Source: Lachnospiraceae bacterium (GTDB lineage Bacteria; Bacillota; Clostridia; Lachnospirales; Lachnospiraceae). From it: 64,000 bases of DNA. Under the pieces are notes generated by a model, which was not told where the DNA came from, made no database searches, and saw nothing but the letters and a program-made list of their open reading frames with translations. The translations under genes were made by a program, and so were the position numbers. Where the stretch lies: positions 62,001-126,000 of the forward strand of contig JAGAYR010000016.1 of the NCBI GenBank assembly GCA_017940415.1, given 5' to 3'. Below are positions 26,093 to 34,718 of this stretch, in pieces (position 1 is the first letter of the stretch; each line of letters starts with the position of its first letter).

Positions 26093-27016
26093 CTACTTAA
26101 GTTCCTCCAAAGTCTTCTTCAAAGACTCCCTGTCGCTTACGTTTAAGATCCTTACATCTTTAAGTGTTCTTTTCACAAATCCCGAAAGAGTATTTCCGGG
26201 ACCGCACTCTATAAAAGTATCCACTCCGTCATCCGCCATCTTACGGATGATTTCTTCCCACCTGACGCTTCCGGAAACCTGACCGGATATATTACCTGTC
26301 ACATCTTCTTTACGATCCGGATAAGGAGATGCGGTAAGATCCGAATACAGTATTCTTTCGGCTTTTGTAAATTCATATCCGCCTTCGGATAATTCCGATT
26401 TAAGTCCTGCGGATGCGGATTCCATATATGGAGTATGGAATGCACCGCCGACCGGAAGATTTATGAATCTTACTTTTCTATTCCCCAGTTCTTCGCAGAA
26501 TGCATCCATCTTCTCTTCACTTCCGGATACCACTATCTGACCGGGACAATTGTAGTTAACGGGATATACACCCGCTTTCCTGCACAAATCTTCCAGCTCA
26601 TCTTTATCCATTCGAAGGACAGCTGCCATCTTACCCTTAACCTTCTCCGCAGCCGTCTGCATAAGTCTGCCTCTTAAGGTTACAAGTCTGAATGCATCCT
26701 CCTTGGAAAGGATTCCACTCACCGCAAGTCCCGCTATCTCACCGAGAGAAAAGCCCGCAACCTCATCCGGCACGATTCCTTCTTCTTCAAGAGCGATCGC
26801 AGCCGCCATGTCAGTAAGAAACAGACAGGGCTGTGTATTGACTGTCTGTTTCAATTCATCTTCGCTTCCCTCAAACATCTGCTTAAGGGTTCCCGGGCGG
26901 AGCGCCTCAGCCGTGTCAAAAAACGACTTAACCTCCGGTATATCCTCATACAATTCTTTTCCCATTCCCGGATACTGGCTGCCTTGGCCTGCCATCAAAA
27001 ATGAAATCTTGCTCAT
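26093..27016 (-). CDS. fabD: Malonyl-CoA:ACP transacylase
   Basis: This is a 307-residue acyltransferase. The N-terminus has MAGQGSQYPGMGKEL and the nucleophile Ser is in GFSLGEIAG. The catalytic His is in GGAFHTPYM. It loads malonyl groups on ACP. I chose the ATG at 27016, which shares a base with the fabK stop (TGATG). The product feeds fabF; the gene sits between fabK and fabG as in other clostridial operons. Confidence 0.94.
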   Translation of the reverse strand: MSKISFLMAGQGSQYPGMGKELYEDIPEVKSFFDTAEALRPGTLKQMFEGSEDELKQTVNTQPCLFLTDMAAAIALEEEGIVPDEVAGFSLGEIAGLAVSGILSKEDAFRLVTLRGRLMQTAAEKVKGKMAAVLRMDKDELEDLCRKAGVYPVNYNCPGQIVVSGSEEKMDAFCEELGNRKVRFINLPVGGAFHTPYMESASAGLKSELSEGGYEFTKAERILYSDLTASPYPDRKEDVTGNISGQVSGSVRWEEIIRKMADDGVDTFIECGPGNTLSGFVKRTLKDVRILNVSDRESLKKTLEELK

Positions 27017-27966
27017 CACTTAACACCCATCAGTGAAAAAGCTTCACTGTAGATTCCTTTAATTATCTCTTCGCAGGTTCCTTCACTGTTAACAAGGCCC
27101 GCAATCTGTCCGCACATGCATGAACCGTTTTTGACATCTCCCTCGATGGCTGCTCTTCTGAGAGCTCCCGCTCCCATCTTCTCCAGATCTTCAGGCTTAG
27201 TCTGAGGATCCTGCTCCATCTTGTTAAATTCTCTGGTCATTCGGTTTTTGAGTGCTCTGACCGGATGACCCAGAGTTTTACCTGTTACTATGGTGTCCCT
27301 GTCACGTGCGGATAAAACTTTCTCTTTATAGTTCTCATGAACTCTGCATTCCTTGGCGGTCAGGAATCTGGTTCCCATTTGTACGGCGCAGGCTCCCAGC
27401 ATGAAAGCCGCCGCCATTCCTCTTCCGTCTGCGATACCGCCTGCCGCGATGACAGGAATGTTAACCGCATCAACAACCTGAGGAACAAGCGCCATGGTAG
27501 TAGTCTCACCCACATGGCCTCCGGATTCACATCCTTCCGCAACAACTGCGCTCGCTCCCATTTCCTCTACCATTCTGGCAAGTGCAACACTTGCAACCAC
27601 GCAGATGACTTTTACTCCGGCCGCCTTCAGTTTATCCATATACTTTGCAGGATTTCCGGCCCCCGTCGTAACCACCTTGATGTGCTCGTTGCATACTACA
27701 TCAACAGCTTCATCAATATACGGACTCATGAGCATCAGGTTCACTCCGAAGATCTTATCCGTAAGTTCTTTTGCTTTTACGATCTGCTCACGGAGCTGCT
27801 CTCCGTTGGAATTCATTGCTGCGATAAGTCCGAGGCCGCCCGCTTCCGAAACAGCTGCCGCAAGGTATGCATCCGCAATCCAGGCCATTCCGCCCTGAAT
27901 CACCGGATACTTGATCCCCAGCATTTCACAAATGGGATTCTTTTTCATGAGATCTTCTCTATTCAT
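27016..27966 (-). CDS. fabK: Enoyl-ACP reductase II (FMN-dependent)
   Basis: This 316-residue TIM-barrel flavoprotein belongs to the FabK/nitronate monooxygenase family. Typical blocks are YPVIQGGMAWIADAYLAAAVSEAGGLG, EGCESGGHVG with the active-site His, IPVIAAGGIADGRGMAAAF and GACAVQMGTRFL. Its place after acpP, with no fabI in the cluster, supports FabK. It reduces enoyl-ACP. Its ATG overlaps the acpP stop (TAATG). A later ATG six codons in is possible. Confidence 0.93.
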   Translation of the reverse strand: MNREDLMKKNPICEMLGIKYPVIQGGMAWIADAYLAAAVSEAGGLGLIAAMNSNGEQLREQIVKAKELTDKIFGVNLMLMSPYIDEAVDVVCNEHIKVVTTGAGNPAKYMDKLKAAGVKVICVVASVALARMVEEMGASAVVAEGCESGGHVGETTTMALVPQVVDAVNIPVIAAGGIADGRGMAAAFMLGACAVQMGTRFLTAKECRVHENYKEKVLSARDRDTIVTGKTLGHPVRALKNRMTREFNKMEQDPQTKPEDLEKMGAGALRRAAIEGDVKNGSCMCGQIAGLVNSEGTCEEIIKGIYSEAFSLMGVK

Positions 27967-28187
27967 TACTGTTCCTCAATGAACTTAGCGAGTTTTTCGA
28001 TGGAAGTTATCTCCTGAGAGAGCTCGATCTTGCAGTCAAGTTCTTCCTGAAGCTGCATTACAAGCTCCATGATGTCCAAAGAGTCAAGTCCGATCTCGGA
28101 AAAAGTATCGGTAGCCTGAATCTCCGAAGGATCCTTATCAAGATACTCTGCAATAACACGGATGATTGTTTCTGTTACGTCTTTCAT
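27966..28187 (-). CDS. acpP: Acyl carrier protein
   Basis: This 73-residue acidic protein has the phosphopantetheine attachment motif GLDSLDIMELVM (Ser36). It carries the growing acyl chain. It is the first gene of the fatty acid operon, preceded by AAAAAAGGAGAACAAAA and an apparent 130-base leader. The overlap TAATG couples it to fabK. Confidence 0.95.
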   Translation of the reverse strand: MKDVTETIIRVIAEYLDKDPSEIQATDTFSEIGLDSLDIMELVMQLQEELDCKIELSQEITSIEKLAKFIEEQ

Positions 28188-28234
28188 TTTTGTTCTCCTT
28201 TTTTGAGTTATTTCTAAAGCTCTTAAAGGATATC

Positions 28235-28253
28235 CCCGGGGGTAACCCCCGGG
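28235..28253 (-). promoter_or_regulatory. GC-rich hairpin in the acpP leader
   Basis: A 19-base perfect palindrome CCCGGGGGT-A-ACCCCCGGG lies about 50 bases before the acpP start in otherwise A/T-rich DNA. In RNA it forms a very stable short stem. There is no T run after it on either strand, so it may protect or pace the transcript rather than end it. Confidence 0.5.
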
Positions 28254-28324
28254 TCAATAATTATTTCCGATGATAAAACAGCATGTTTTTATCCGAATTT
28301 TGGCCATTTGCGAATGGAATGAAG

Positions 28325-28366
28325 ATTATAATACAAGAAACCTTGGTGTCAGCCCCAAGGTTTCTT
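28325..28366 (-). promoter_or_regulatory. Promoter of the fatty acid operon overlapping a 12-bp inverted repeat
   Basis: On the minus strand CTGACA (28352-28347), 16 bases, and TATAAT (28330-28325) form a good promoter for acpP. AAGAAACCTTGG (28335-28346) and its perfect complement (28355-28366) flank the -35 box, so a bound dimer would cover it. On the plus strand the same dyad is followed by TTTTGCTTTT, so it could also act as a terminator upstream of the MerR gene. It does not resemble the FapR or FabT boxes I know. Confidence 0.6.
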
Positions 28367-28443
28367 TTGCTTTTAGCTCTCTTTTCATATAAAATAGCCG
28401 TGGATTATATTAATTCACATACGTTAAAGAATACGTTATTTCT

Positions 28444-29286
28444 ATGAGCCGGAACATACATAACGAAAACAGCGAATACACTCTCCGTGTCTCCGAGTTT
28501 GCCTCTCTGTGCAACACAACCAGGGACACTCTAAGGTATTATTACGAGCAGAACATACTCGTTCCATGGAAAAATCCCAAAAACGGATATCACTATTATT
28601 CGTCTGCACAGATCGGTTCATTCTTTTTTATCACCACACTTCGCCAGACAGGCTGCTCAATATCGGAAATCGGCAAGATCATACATAACCTGTCGAGAGA
28701 CGGAATCGAAGAACTGGCCAATACCAAGATCCGTGAAATGCAGCATGAAGCATATCTTATCACCAAGAAGATCTCCGCACTCCAGCTCGGTATGTGGATT
28801 CTTGGAAAATACACTTCACACAAACCCGGTGTTCCCTTTACGGATGTAATGCCACCCATGAGCGTCTTTTCAAGCCCCATCAGTGACAAAGATTCATCCT
28901 TCCACACAGGAGACATCGCATCCGACATTTCGGCACACATAACCAGAACTTCCAGAGACGATTCTCTTCCCATGTTTCCCGCGGGAGTAACGATAGACTA
29001 CGAAGATCTGAAAGCAGGTAAATACGTTTACAACAAAATAATCAGCCTGTCGTTTCTGCCGGCCGATAATATAGGAACATTTCCGCTTCCGGGAAGCAAA
29101 GCTGTTTTGTGCTATCAGGACAATAACTCACCCGATATCGAGAAGACATATCGAAAAATGCTTTCCTTAATAAATAAAAATAATTACCGGGTCGTTTCGG
29201 ATCTGTATTCCATAAGCCTTATAAATCTTTATGATGATGCGAGGAATCACACATATTTCAAGTATCTCTTCATATGCGTAGAATAA
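28444..29286 (+). CDS. MerR-family transcriptional regulator with GyrI-like effector domain
   Basis: This 280-residue protein has an N-terminal MerR winged HTH (about 13-85: FASLCNTTRDTLRYYYEQNIL, then GYHYYSSAQIGSF). A dimerisation helix follows, then a C-terminal region of about 140 residues that resembles the GyrI/BmrR effector-binding fold. It is divergent from the fatty acid operon, with a long inverted repeat in between, and may control it; that is inference. The ATG has no clear ribosome binding site. A histidine kinase gene follows after 21 bases. Confidence 0.8.
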   Translation: MSRNIHNENSEYTLRVSEFASLCNTTRDTLRYYYEQNILVPWKNPKNGYHYYSSAQIGSFFFITTLRQTGCSISEIGKIIHNLSRDGIEELANTKIREMQHEAYLITKKISALQLGMWILGKYTSHKPGVPFTDVMPPMSVFSSPISDKDSSFHTGDIASDISAHITRTSRDDSLPMFPAGVTIDYEDLKAGKYVYNKIISLSFLPADNIGTFPLPGSKAVLCYQDNNSPDIEKTYRKMLSLINKNNYRVVSDLYSISLINLYDDARNHTYFKYLFICVE

Positions 29287-29307
29287 AATCTTTAGTCAGG
29301 TAAAATT

Positions 29308-32088
29308 ATGTCCGAGAAAAAACTGCTGAATTTCAAAAAACACATCACCAGCCACAGAGTATTCAGATTCATGCTCGCTGTATTTGCAGGTGTTGCAATC
29401 CTTGTATTCATATTCATTGCAATATCATGGGCCCGGTTTGACGGAGAAGACACCATCATCAGATGGTCCGGAGTTTATGACCAGCCCTGGGAAAGAGTAT
29501 TTCCCGACGGAACCCGTGTGGCACAGGATCTTCCGATTCTTGCCGAACAGGGCGAACTCGGAGTGTTTACTGTTGAATCCGTTCTTCCCGATGAGATAGA
29601 AGAAGGAACAATCTTCTGTATGTTTGCCTATAACGATTCCTTCATCTATGTAGACGGACAGCTCAGAGCATCTTTCACCAATGAAAACAACCCTCTTCCC
29701 GGCGAAAACCAAAAGCCTGTTTTTCTGCAGGTCAAGCTATATCCCACCGATGCCGGCAAAACCATCCGAATTGAAAAAATAAACAATGACACTTCCATGC
29801 AGGAAGGATTTGCAACCGTCTTTTACGGAGATTCCCTGGGAGTATTATCGGAAGTCCTTCGAATGGCAGGTCTTCAGTTTGTGCTGGCTTTTCTGCTGTT
29901 TTTCTTTTCCGCGGCCCTTGTTATATTCTCGCTCTTCCTCATCGGAAAATACGACGAATGGAAGCTCCTTCTTTCCATCGGTTTTGCGTTTGCACTTGTG
30001 ACATTTTGGCTTCTTGTGGATAACATCATCCCCCAGTACATAACCGGACTCTATTACGTGGACGGCGTATGGGGTTATCTTCTGGTTATGATCATGATTG
30101 CTCCCTTCCTGTATTTCATGAACGAAACCCAGAAGCGGCGTTACGAAAAAGTATATATTGCCATATTGATGGGTCTCTTTGTTTCGTTTGCTGTGATCTC
30201 ATATCTGCATGTTGCGGAAATATATGACTTCAGATATTCGACGGTGATCATCAACACCATCGTATCCGTGGCCATAGTATGCATGCTCACCACCATCGGA
30301 ATAGATATAGCAAACGGTCAGGCCAAAGAATATTTCTACGTACTTATCGGTATGATAGGTCTGTCCGCAGGAACCCTTGTGGAGGCGGTCATGATGATTC
30401 TTATCGCTGACAGAATCGACGGCCTATACATTCTGATAGGTCTGTATTTCATGATACTTATGATGCTCTGCCAGACCATCCGACAGATGAGACTCAGCAG
30501 AGACCAGATCCTGGAAGCAGTAAGAGCCAATAAATATAAATCCGAGTTTCTGGCCAACATGAGCCATGAGATCAGAACGCCCATCAATGCTATCATGGGC
30601 ATGAATGAGATCATTCTTCGCGAAGACATCTCCAAGGAAGTCAGGGAGTGTGCATCCAATATAAAAAGTGCAAGCGATTCACTCCTGTCACTCATCAATG
30701 ACATTCTTGATTTCTCCAAGATAGAAGCGGGAAGAATGGAACTGGTAAACGGTGATTATTCTCTTTCCATGCTCACCATTGATGTTGTTAAGATGATCGA
30801 AGTAAAGGCATCTCAGAAACGCCTGAAGATGAATCTCTCGGTTTCGGAAGATCTGCCCGACGGATTATACGGTGATGAAAATAAGATCAGACAGATAATG
30901 ATCAATCTCCTGAACAATGCTGTCAAATATACGGAAAAAGGAAGTGTATCACTTGATATCTCCGGAACGGTTAATGAAGATACCGTAAGTCTTGAGATCA
31001 AAGTAAGCGATACAGGTATCGGAATCAAAGAAGACGATCTTGGTAAGCTCTTTGAGAAATTCAGCAGGATTGATGAAAAACGGAATAAAGACATCGAAGG
31101 AACCGGACTCGGACTTGCCATCTGCGCGGGCATGGTCAAGTTCATGGGCGGAACCATTGAAGTTGACTCCACATACGGAAAAGGTTCCGTGTTTACCGTA
31201 AAGATCGATCAGACGATTAAAAATCCCGAACCTGTGGGAGACATCGAGGAGAAATACACCAAGGAACATTTGGTGATAGCGGATGATGACTTCACCTATA
31301 CGGCTCCTCTTGCTTCGATCCTTGTAGTCGATGACAACAAGATGAATATAGAAGTCGTAAAGGGACTTCTCAAAGACACCCTCATTCATATCAAGGAAGC
31401 ATTCAGCGGACGTGAGATGCTTGATATGATCACACATAATCATTACGACATTATCTTCCTGGATCATATGATGCCGGAGATGGACGGAATCGAGACTCTG
31501 GAGAAGAGCCGCGACCTTCCCGTAAACAAGTGCAGTGACACTCCGGTCGTAGCGCTTACCGCCAACGCAATAAAAGGTGCGAAAAAAGAATACATCGACG
31601 CAGGTTTTACGGATTACCTGAGCAAACCCATTAAAAGGGATGAGATGCTTGGCATGATCCTCCAATACCTTCCCGAGGGCATGGTAACAAAATCTCCCAA
31701 GGCAGGAAACAAACCCGTTATCCAGGAGCCCACCTACCTTAAGGCTGCAGATGTGCTGTCGATTGATTTTATTGATAAAAAGTCCGCAATGAAGTATTGC
31801 AATAACGATGACAGCTTCTACGACATGATCTGCGGAATCTTTGTCGAAGATCATGTCGATAATGTAGCCAAGATAAATGAACAATATGAAAAAGCAGACT
31901 GGAAAGAATACGGAGTTCTCTTACACGCACTGAAATCAAATTCCAGAAACATCGGTGCGGAAAACCTTTCGGAATTTGCCAAGCAGATGGAATATGCATC
32001 CAATGAAAGAAATGAAGATTTCATAAGAAAGCATCACGAAGAAGTACTTGAAGCGTACGAGAAAGTAGTTAACAAACTAAAAAAGTAA
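29308..32088 (+). CDS. Hybrid sensor histidine kinase with receiver and HPt domains
   Basis: This 926-residue membrane protein starts with a helix (about 22-43), an extracytoplasmic beta-rich region (to about 185) and a group of about seven helices (about 190-395), a 7TMR-DISM-like layout. The HisKA box MSHEIRTPINAIMGM places the phosphorylated His at 420. The ATPase domain has NLLNNAVKYT, DTGIGI and GTGLGL. A receiver follows with Asp719 (IIFLDHMMPEMDG), then an HPt-like domain with His873 (HALKSNSRNIGA). It can therefore run a full phosphorelay within one chain. No output regulator is adjacent. It probably shares a transcript with the MerR gene. Confidence 0.9.
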   Translation: MSEKKLLNFKKHITSHRVFRFMLAVFAGVAILVFIFIAISWARFDGEDTIIRWSGVYDQPWERVFPDGTRVAQDLPILAEQGELGVFTVESVLPDEIEEGTIFCMFAYNDSFIYVDGQLRASFTNENNPLPGENQKPVFLQVKLYPTDAGKTIRIEKINNDTSMQEGFATVFYGDSLGVLSEVLRMAGLQFVLAFLLFFFSAALVIFSLFLIGKYDEWKLLLSIGFAFALVTFWLLVDNIIPQYITGLYYVDGVWGYLLVMIMIAPFLYFMNETQKRRYEKVYIAILMGLFVSFAVISYLHVAEIYDFRYSTVIINTIVSVAIVCMLTTIGIDIANGQAKEYFYVLIGMIGLSAGTLVEAVMMILIADRIDGLYILIGLYFMILMMLCQTIRQMRLSRDQILEAVRANKYKSEFLANMSHEIRTPINAIMGMNEIILREDISKEVRECASNIKSASDSLLSLINDILDFSKIEAGRMELVNGDYSLSMLTIDVVKMIEVKASQKRLKMNLSVSEDLPDGLYGDENKIRQIMINLLNNAVKYTEKGSVSLDISGTVNEDTVSLEIKVSDTGIGIKEDDLGKLFEKFSRIDEKRNKDIEGTGLGLAICAGMVKFMGGTIEVDSTYGKGSVFTVKIDQTIKNPEPVGDIEEKYTKEHLVIADDDFTYTAPLASILVVDDNKMNIEVVKGLLKDTLIHIKEAFSGREMLDMITHNHYDIIFLDHMMPEMDGIETLEKSRDLPVNKCSDTPVVALTANAIKGAKKEYIDAGFTDYLSKPIKRDEMLGMILQYLPEGMVTKSPKAGNKPVIQEPTYLKAADVLSIDFIDKKSAMKYCNNDDSFYDMICGIFVEDHVDNVAKINEQYEKADWKEYGVLLHALKSNSRNIGAENLSEFAKQMEYASNERNEDFIRKHHEEVLEAYEKVVNKLKK

Positions 32089-32095
32089 TATAGTA

Positions 32096-32127
32096 AAAGA
32101 AGAGGCAGTAATAGCCGCCTCTTCTTT
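32096..32127. terminator. Terminator between the hybrid kinase and the ABC-2 operon
   Basis: The stem AAAGAAGAGGC/GCCTCTTCTTT with a ten-base loop is followed by TTA on the plus strand, with U-rich ends on both strands. It serves both convergent genes. Confidence 0.8.
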
Positions 32128-32937
32128 TTAATTTCCCGAGCTTTTGTAAAACTTTATGCTGTATCTCCAAAACGCATATGCGAGGATATACATCACGATT
32201 CCCAGAACGGGAGTGAGATACATAAAGATTCCGGGATATAATGACATGTCTTCTTTTCTCAATATAAACTGTGCGGGAAAATAATTAACAAATGCAAAAG
32301 GCACCACAAAGGTCATGCAAAACTGTATTGCCTTGTGGAATATGCTTATGGGATATCCCTCAAATTTTCTGGCGTTCCAGTAGAACACTTCCTTTAGGCT
32401 GTTTGTCTCCAGCAGATAAATATTAAGCGAAGCAAGGAATAAAAAAATGGCTCCCTGGATAAGAACTCCTCCGATTATGGAGAAGATATAATAAACGATT
32501 CTCCATGGTGTCCATACCACTCCTATCTTTGCCGCAGAGAGAAGAAAGAGCAGTATTCCGAGCCCACCGTGACCCACAGCCGCAAACCAGTCTGCATTGG
32601 CAAATATCAGCTGATACAAAAGTCCTCTGGGTCTGAGAATATACCTGTCAAAACTTCCGTTTTTTACAGTACTTCCGAAATCTCTGAGACCGGTAAAGAA
32701 GATTATCAGGATTCCGTATGTAACATATACAAGACTGAAGAGAAAGAGCATCTCATATATATTCCATCCGTTTAAGGAATCAAATTTCAAAAGAGTAAAA
32801 TACACTACTATAATGCTTGTGGCTTCTCTCGCAAAAACCGCAAACGACCTGAGGATTGCATCAACCCTGTACTGAAACCACGAGCGGAATATCATTTTGG
32901 TATAAACAGCCGAAAGGTGTAATGTATCGGATTTCAT
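32128..32937 (-). CDS. ABC-2 type transporter permease (COG3694-like)
   Basis: This is a 269-residue protein with six predicted helices. It contains the GLRDFGSTVKNGSFDRYILRP segment, which is characteristic of COG3694 permeases. It pairs with the upstream COG4587-like permease. I chose the ATG at 32937, two bases after the upstream stop, preceded by AGGGAGGCTGAT. It probably forms the heterodimeric membrane part of an exporter driven by the two upstream ATPases. The substrate is unknown. Confidence 0.83.
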   Translation of the reverse strand: MKSDTLHLSAVYTKMIFRSWFQYRVDAILRSFAVFAREATSIIVVYFTLLKFDSLNGWNIYEMLFLFSLVYVTYGILIIFFTGLRDFGSTVKNGSFDRYILRPRGLLYQLIFANADWFAAVGHGGLGILLFLLSAAKIGVVWTPWRIVYYIFSIIGGVLIQGAIFLFLASLNIYLLETNSLKEVFYWNARKFEGYPISIFHKAIQFCMTFVVPFAFVNYFPAQFILRKEDMSLYPGIFMYLTPVLGIVMYILAYAFWRYSIKFYKSSGN

Positions 32938-32938
32938 A

Positions 32939-33733
32939 TCAGCCTCCCTGTACAACTATCTTCTTCTGTCCCTTTTGCCATACCATGAAACCGAGAAGCA
33001 GCAAAGCAACTATCCAGATAATCTGCTTGGCAAATCCCAATATGATCTCACTGCCGGTGATCTTCCCAAGATAGATCTGAACCGGAGTAAAATATATGGA
33101 CTCAAAGGGAGTAAAACCTATCAGCGTTCTCATAAAACCCGGCATAAACCAAAGAGGGATCATGGAACCGGATAAGACGTTGATGAACACATTCTTAATA
33201 GTCATAACCGCCCACACATTCATCAGCCAGAAAGAGAACATCTGAAACAGAAAAGAAATGCTCCATAAAACTCCGTATCCCAAAAGAGCGCTGAGAATAA
33301 ACAGCCCGAACATTACCGGGCCTGCGGGAGCCTGTATTCCGATGAACAAACAAGCAACGATCATAGCCGGAACAAAATGAAATATGAGTTTGAACGCAGC
33401 TGTCCCCAGATTATCCGCAAGCATTCTGCCGTGGAAACTGACCGGCAAAAGCATTTCGGTTGCAATACTTCCGTCATACAGCCTTGATGACAGGTAATAA
33501 TCATTTACCACAAAAAAGGATTCAAGTCCCAGGGACAAAATGAAATTGGTGGTCACCATACTCATGGTTATACCGTCCACAGTTTCTCGCCCACCGTAAA
33601 GAGCTCTGTAAATCTCCACATAGATCACAAGTCTTATCAGTGTGTTAAGAATCCCCATCCAGTGTTCCAGACGGTATGCGCTTTTTTGCAGAAAGCTCTT
33701 TTTGGCAAAAGCCATATAAGGAGAAATCTTCAT
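32939..33733 (-). CDS. ABC-2 type transporter permease (COG4587-like)
   Basis: This 264-residue protein has six predicted helices and the pattern SSRLYDGSIATEMLLPVSFHGRMLAD, which matches COG4587 permeases. COG4586/4587/3694 genes usually travel together, as here. It overlaps the ATPase gene upstream by four bases and is followed directly by the second permease. Confidence 0.83.
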   Translation of the reverse strand: MKISPYMAFAKKSFLQKSAYRLEHWMGILNTLIRLVIYVEIYRALYGGRETVDGITMSMVTTNFILSLGLESFFVVNDYYLSSRLYDGSIATEMLLPVSFHGRMLADNLGTAAFKLIFHFVPAMIVACLFIGIQAPAGPVMFGLFILSALLGYGVLWSISFLFQMFSFWLMNVWAVMTIKNVFINVLSGSMIPLWFMPGFMRTLIGFTPFESIYFTPVQIYLGKITGSEIILGFAKQIIWIVALLLLGFMVWQKGQKKIVVQGG

Positions 33734-34716
33734 ACAAATGCCTCCCCGGTGTACATCTTCTGTATGATGCTCTCTATCTCGGGTTCCTTGACGGTGATAT
33801 CTCTTACGCTGTACTTACCAAGAATCTCATGCATAAGTTTATTTACGTCGGTCACATTATTGTCAAAAGTAAAACTTACTCTTCTGTCTTCCTTGTCCTC
33901 AATGATCACATCGTTTATGGGCTGTACCCTGGTTTCTTCATTAAATTCCGCTATCAGTTCTCTTGAGGTACCGTATTTATTTCTGATCTCATGAAGAGAG
34001 CCGTCATACATGATGGAACCTTTGTCGATGATTATCAGCCTGTTACATGTCTGCTCGATATCCTGCATATCGTGGGTTGTAAAGATCATGGTGACTTTGT
34101 CTTTTTCATTCAGCTCTTTTATAAAGCTTCTTATGGTTTCTTTTCCGATGATATCCACTCCTATGGTAGGTTCATCGAAAAACACTATCTCGGGAGAATG
34201 AAGAAGAGATGCCACTATGTCGGAACGCATCCTCTGTCCCAGAGAAAGCTGTCTTACAGGCTGATTGATGAATCCGTTCATATCAAGCATATCCGTATAA
34301 CGATCCAGATTCTTCTTATACTTATCCTCAGGGATACGATAGATTGCTTTCAGAAGTTCAAAGCTGTCTATTACCGGAAGATCCCACTGAAGCTGTGACT
34401 TCTGTCCGAACACCACACCGATATCAGCAACATATTCCTTCCTCTGCTTATAAGGAATATATCCGCCGACGCTTATCTTACCCTCATCCGGGCACAGTAT
34501 TCCCGAAAGCATCTTGATGGTTGTGGACTTACCTGCACCGTTCGGTCCGATAAATCCTACCATCTCTCCTTTTTCTATATTAAAGCTGATCTTCTTTACA
34601 GCTTCCTTATATTCAAACTTGGGAGCAAACATATTGGCGATCATCCCGGGAATTCCAGCTTTTCTCTTGTTAACCTTAAATGTCTTGGATATATCCTGTA
34701 CTTCAATAAAGTTCAT
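33730..34716 (-). CDS. ABC transporter ATPase (COG4586-like)
   Basis: This is a 328-residue ATPase with Walker A GPNGAGKST, the Q-loop VVFGQKSQL, signature LSLGQRMR, Walker B IVFFDEPTIGVD and the switch TTHDM. The FGQKSQLQWDLP block and the long C-terminal tail (about 235-328) are typical of COG4586. It energises the two permeases encoded downstream. It starts two bases after the upstream ATPase gene. Confidence 0.87.
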   Translation of the reverse strand: MNFIEVQDISKTFKVNKRKAGIPGMIANMFAPKFEYKEAVKKISFNIEKGEMVGFIGPNGAGKSTTIKMLSGILCPDEGKISVGGYIPYKQRKEYVADIGVVFGQKSQLQWDLPVIDSFELLKAIYRIPEDKYKKNLDRYTDMLDMNGFINQPVRQLSLGQRMRSDIVASLLHSPEIVFFDEPTIGVDIIGKETIRSFIKELNEKDKVTMIFTTHDMQDIEQTCNRLIIIDKGSIMYDGSLHEIRNKYGTSRELIAEFNEETRVQPINDVIIEDKEDRRVSFTFDNNVTDVNKLMHEILGKYSVRDITVKEPEIESIIQKMYTGEAFV

Positions 34717-34718
34717 CC

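Noticed and set aside
27337-28017. Open frame of 226 codons on the plus strand
   Set aside because: Opposite fabK and the end of acpP; rich in Cys, His and Ser, as typical for antisense frames.
28260-28366. FapR or FabT binding site
   Set aside because: Neither the TTAGTACC-type FapR dyad nor the TTTGATTATCAAA-type FabT box occurs in the acpP control region.
30949-31884. Open frame of 311 codons on the minus strand
   Set aside because: Opposite the kinase, receiver and HPt domains of the hybrid kinase; a shadow caused by codon bias.
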